From: Pseudomonadota bacterium
GTDB taxonomy: Bacteria; Pseudomonadota; Gammaproteobacteria; Burkholderiales; Burkholderiaceae_C
Direction of reading: 5' to 3'
NCBI GenBank assembly: GCA_021798395.1
Contig: JAJZHS010000097.1
Coordinates: 1-8,224, forward strand
DNA: 8,224 nt
Position 1 is the first letter of the stretch. Every line of letters begins with the position of its first letter. The position numbers and the translations under genes are program-made. Below are positions 6,543 through 8,224 of the stretch, in pieces. The notes beneath the pieces were generated by a model. That model made no database searches, was not told where the DNA came from, and saw only the letters and a program-made list of their open reading frames with translations.

Positions 6543-6610
6543 GGCCTCCTCATCACGCTGCTCGGGTCCAGATTAGCATGTGGCGAGGCGTCCGCTCCAG
6601 ATCGACCCCG
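6543..6610. promoter_or_regulatory. Divergent intergenic region, EAL gene and M61 gene
   Basis: Only about 70 bp separate the two divergent starts, so their promoters must overlap or sit inside the neighbouring gene. The AT-richest spot is GATTAGCATG (6571-6580). On the minus strand it reads GCTAAT (6577-6572), four of six matches to a -10 box, without a convincing -35. I see no clear operator. No Shine-Dalgarno is evident for the M61 start. Confidence 0.35.
6545..6550 (-). promoter_or_regulatory. Strong ribosome-binding site of the EAL gene
   Basis: AGGAGG (minus strand, 6550 to 6545) is a perfect Shine-Dalgarno core. It is five bases from the GTG at 6539 and two from the GTG at 6542, which favours the former. 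It is the best ribosome-binding site in the window, implying efficient translation despite the GTG start. Confidence 0.75.
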
Positions 6611-8224
6611 ATGTCCGACAATCCAGCCCCCGTCTACACGGTGCACCTGCACCAGCAGAACGCGCACCTGTTCGAGGTCGAGCTCGCGCTGCCCGACCCC
6701 GATCCGCGCGGCCAGGAGTTCTGGCTCCCGGTGTGGATCCCGGGGAGCTATCTGGTGCGCGAGTTCGCGCGCCACGTCGTGCGCATCGACGCCTCCAGCG
6801 CGGGGCGGCGCCTGGCGCTGCGCAAAGTGGCGAAAAACCGCTGGCGCGCGGCACCGTGCGCTTCGGCCCTGCTGCTGCGCTGGACGGTGCACGCGCACGA
6901 CGCATCGGTGCGCACGGCATTCCTCGACGCCACGCGCGCGTTCTTCAATCCGTCGAGCCTGCTGCTCGCCGTGCACGGACGCGAACGCGACGCGCAGTTG
7001 CTGCGCATCGTCGCGCCGCCGCAGCAGCCCGCCTGGAGCGTGGCCACCACGCTGGCCGCGGTCGACGTCGACGACCGCGGCTTCGGCCTTTACCGGGCGA
7101 AGGACTACGACGCGCTGGTCGATCACCCGGTGCTGATCGGCGACCTGCTGCGCGTTCCCTGGCGCGCGCACGGCACCCCGCACGCCATGGTGTTGGACCA
7201 GGCCGCGCGCCTGCAGGTCGACCGCGCGCGCCTTCGCGACGACCTCAAGCGGGTGTGCGAGACGACCATCGCGCTGTTCGAGCCGCAGCGCCGACACGCG
7301 CCGTTCGCGCGCTACGCCTTCCTCGCCATGCCGCTGGCCGCGGGCGGCTACGGCGGACTCGAGCACGCCGACAGCACGGCGCTGATCTGCGCCGACGCCG
7401 ACTTGCCGCATCCGCGCGACGGCGACGCGCGCAGCCGCGGCTACCGCCAGTTTCTCGGCCTGTGCAGCCACGAATACGTCCACGCCTGGAACGTCAAGCG
7501 CATCCGGCCCGCCGCGCTGACGCCGTACGACCTCGAGCGCGAGAACCCGACCGGGCTGCTGTGGCTGTTCGAGGGTTTCACGTCGTACTACGACGACCTG
7601 CTGCTGCGCCGCGCCGGGATCCTCGACGACGCGCACTATCTGCACACCGTGGCTCGGACCGTCGACACGGTGCTCGGCGCGCCGGGGCGACGGGTGCAGA
7701 GCCTGCAGCAGGCCAGTTACGACGCCTGGATCAAGCACTATCGGCCCGACGCCGACACCCCGAACGCGACGACCAGCTATTACACCCACGGCGCGCTGTT
7801 CGCGCTGAGCCTGGACCTGACGCTGCGCAGCCGCAGCGGCGCGACGCTGGACGACGTGATGCGCGCGCTTTGGCGGCGCCACGGCGCCCCCGGCGATCCG
7901 GGCGTGGCCGAGGACGCGCTGCCGGAGCTGGTGCGCGAAGTCAGCGGGCTGGACCTGCGGCGGATGTTCGCGCGCCACGTCGACGGCTGCGCCGAACTGC
8001 CGCTGCGCCGGCTGCTGGCCGCGTTCGGCGTGCGCTGGCGCCACGACCCGCCCGAGGCGCTGGCCGCGCTGGGCCTGCGGGTCGACGACGCGCAAGGCTG
8101 GGCGCAGGTCCGCCATGTGTTGGCCGACAGCTGGGCGCAGCGCGCCGGCCTGGCTCCGGGCGACCTGCTGCTGGCCGTCGACGGCGAACGCGCGAGCGTC
8201 GAGGCGATCCGCCGGCGCCACGCG
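6611..8224 (+). CDS. M61 family metallopeptidase with PDZ domain (partial, 3' end missing)
   Basis: The frame is open from ATG 6611 to the last base, giving 538 codons with no stop, so the gene continues beyond the window. Family members are about 600 residues. It is a zinc metallopeptidase of the glycyl-aminopeptidase type. The N-terminal M61 domain shows HLFEVELALP and WIPGSYLVREFARH (about 43-56). The catalytic domain has GGYGGLEHADST with E251-H252. The zinc motif HEYVH (287-291) is followed by AWNVKRIRP, and the third ligand is E321 in FEGFTSYYDD. A PDZ domain begins near residue 485, with AQRAGLAPGDLLLAVDG close to the end. There is no signal peptide, so it is probably cytosolic. An in-frame ATG at 6578 would add 11 residues (MWRGVRSRSTP) unlike the family, so MSDNPAPVYTVHLHQQ is preferred. 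Neither start has a clear Shine-Dalgarno. Substrates are unknown; the family prefers Gly or Ala at the peptide N-terminus. Confidence 0.94.
   Translation, partial: MSDNPAPVYTVHLHQQNAHLFEVELALPDPDPRGQEFWLPVWIPGSYLVREFARHVVRIDASSAGRRLALRKVAKNRWRAAPCASALLLRWTVHAHDASVRTAFLDATRAFFNPSSLLLAVHGRERDAQLLRIVAPPQQPAWSVATTLAAVDVDDRGFGLYRAKDYDALVDHPVLIGDLLRVPWRAHGTPHAMVLDQAARLQVDRARLRDDLKRVCETTIALFEPQRRHAPFARYAFLAMPLAAGGYGGLEHADSTALICADADLPHPRDGDARSRGYRQFLGLCSHEYVHAWNVKRIRPAALTPYDLERENPTGLLWLFEGFTSYYDDLLLRRAGILDDAHYLHTVARTVDTVLGAPGRRVQSLQQASYDAWIKHYRPDADTPNATTSYYTHGALFALSLDLTLRSRSGATLDDVMRALWRRHGAPGDPGVAEDALPELVREVSGLDLRRMFARHVDGCAELPLRRLLAAFGVRWRHDPPEALAALGLRVDDAQGWAQVRHVLADSWAQRAGLAPGDLLLAVDGERASVEAIRRRHA

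Noticed and set aside
6377..8221. A 614-codon minus-strand frame antisense to the M61 gene
   Set aside because: It lacks recognisable domains, while the plus-strand frame carries the full HEYVH...E zinc site and a PDZ domain.

Overview
This is a GC-rich bacterial window (roughly 70% G+C by eye) with dense single-gene coding, ATG/GTG starts and codons ending mostly in G or C. The gene content is housekeeping rather than accessory: ssb, uvrA, a YajR-like transporter, a dienelactone hydrolase, a stand-alone EAL protein and an M61 peptidase. The uvrA / divergent MFS gene / ssb arrangement, the SSB sequence and the M61 peptidase type (no signal peptide, WIPGSYLVREF motif) all suggest a betaproteobacterium, probably Burkholderiales. 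That placement rests on family memory, not on a search.

Layout from left to right. Positions 1-83 lie beyond the ssb stop and are less GC-rich (48 of 83 bases are G or C); they contain no assignable gene. On the minus strand come ssb (84-584) and, upstream of it, a 12-helix MFS transporter (688-1923). A 10-bp perfect hairpin in the 103-bp gap between them may end or attenuate MFS transcription. A 170-bp intergenic region (1924-2093) separates the MFS gene from the divergent uvrA (2094-4961, plus strand), which has both ABC ATPase modules and both zinc-binding sites. A dienelactone hydrolase gene (5064-5726, plus) follows after 102 bp. It converges, with a 24-bp gap, on a minus-strand EAL-domain gene (5751-6539). 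Divergent from that, across about 70 bp, is an M61 metallopeptidase gene (6611 to the right edge, cut off in its PDZ domain).

Functionally, uvrA (nucleotide-excision repair) and ssb (replication, repair and recombination) form a DNA-maintenance neighbourhood with a transporter between them. The remaining three genes look like independent transcription units: small-molecule hydrolysis, c-di-GMP-related signalling and peptide hydrolysis. No mobile element, CRISPR array, rRNA or tRNA was seen. No stretch over 300 bases lacks a gene.

I found no convincing novel system. The points most worth a second look are the EAL protein, which has lost the Asp of the KID motif (it reads KIP) and has a changed loop 6; the YajR-like transporter, which lacks the C-terminal YAM domain; the structured leaders and spacers before ssb and the hydrolase; and the compositionally different left edge.
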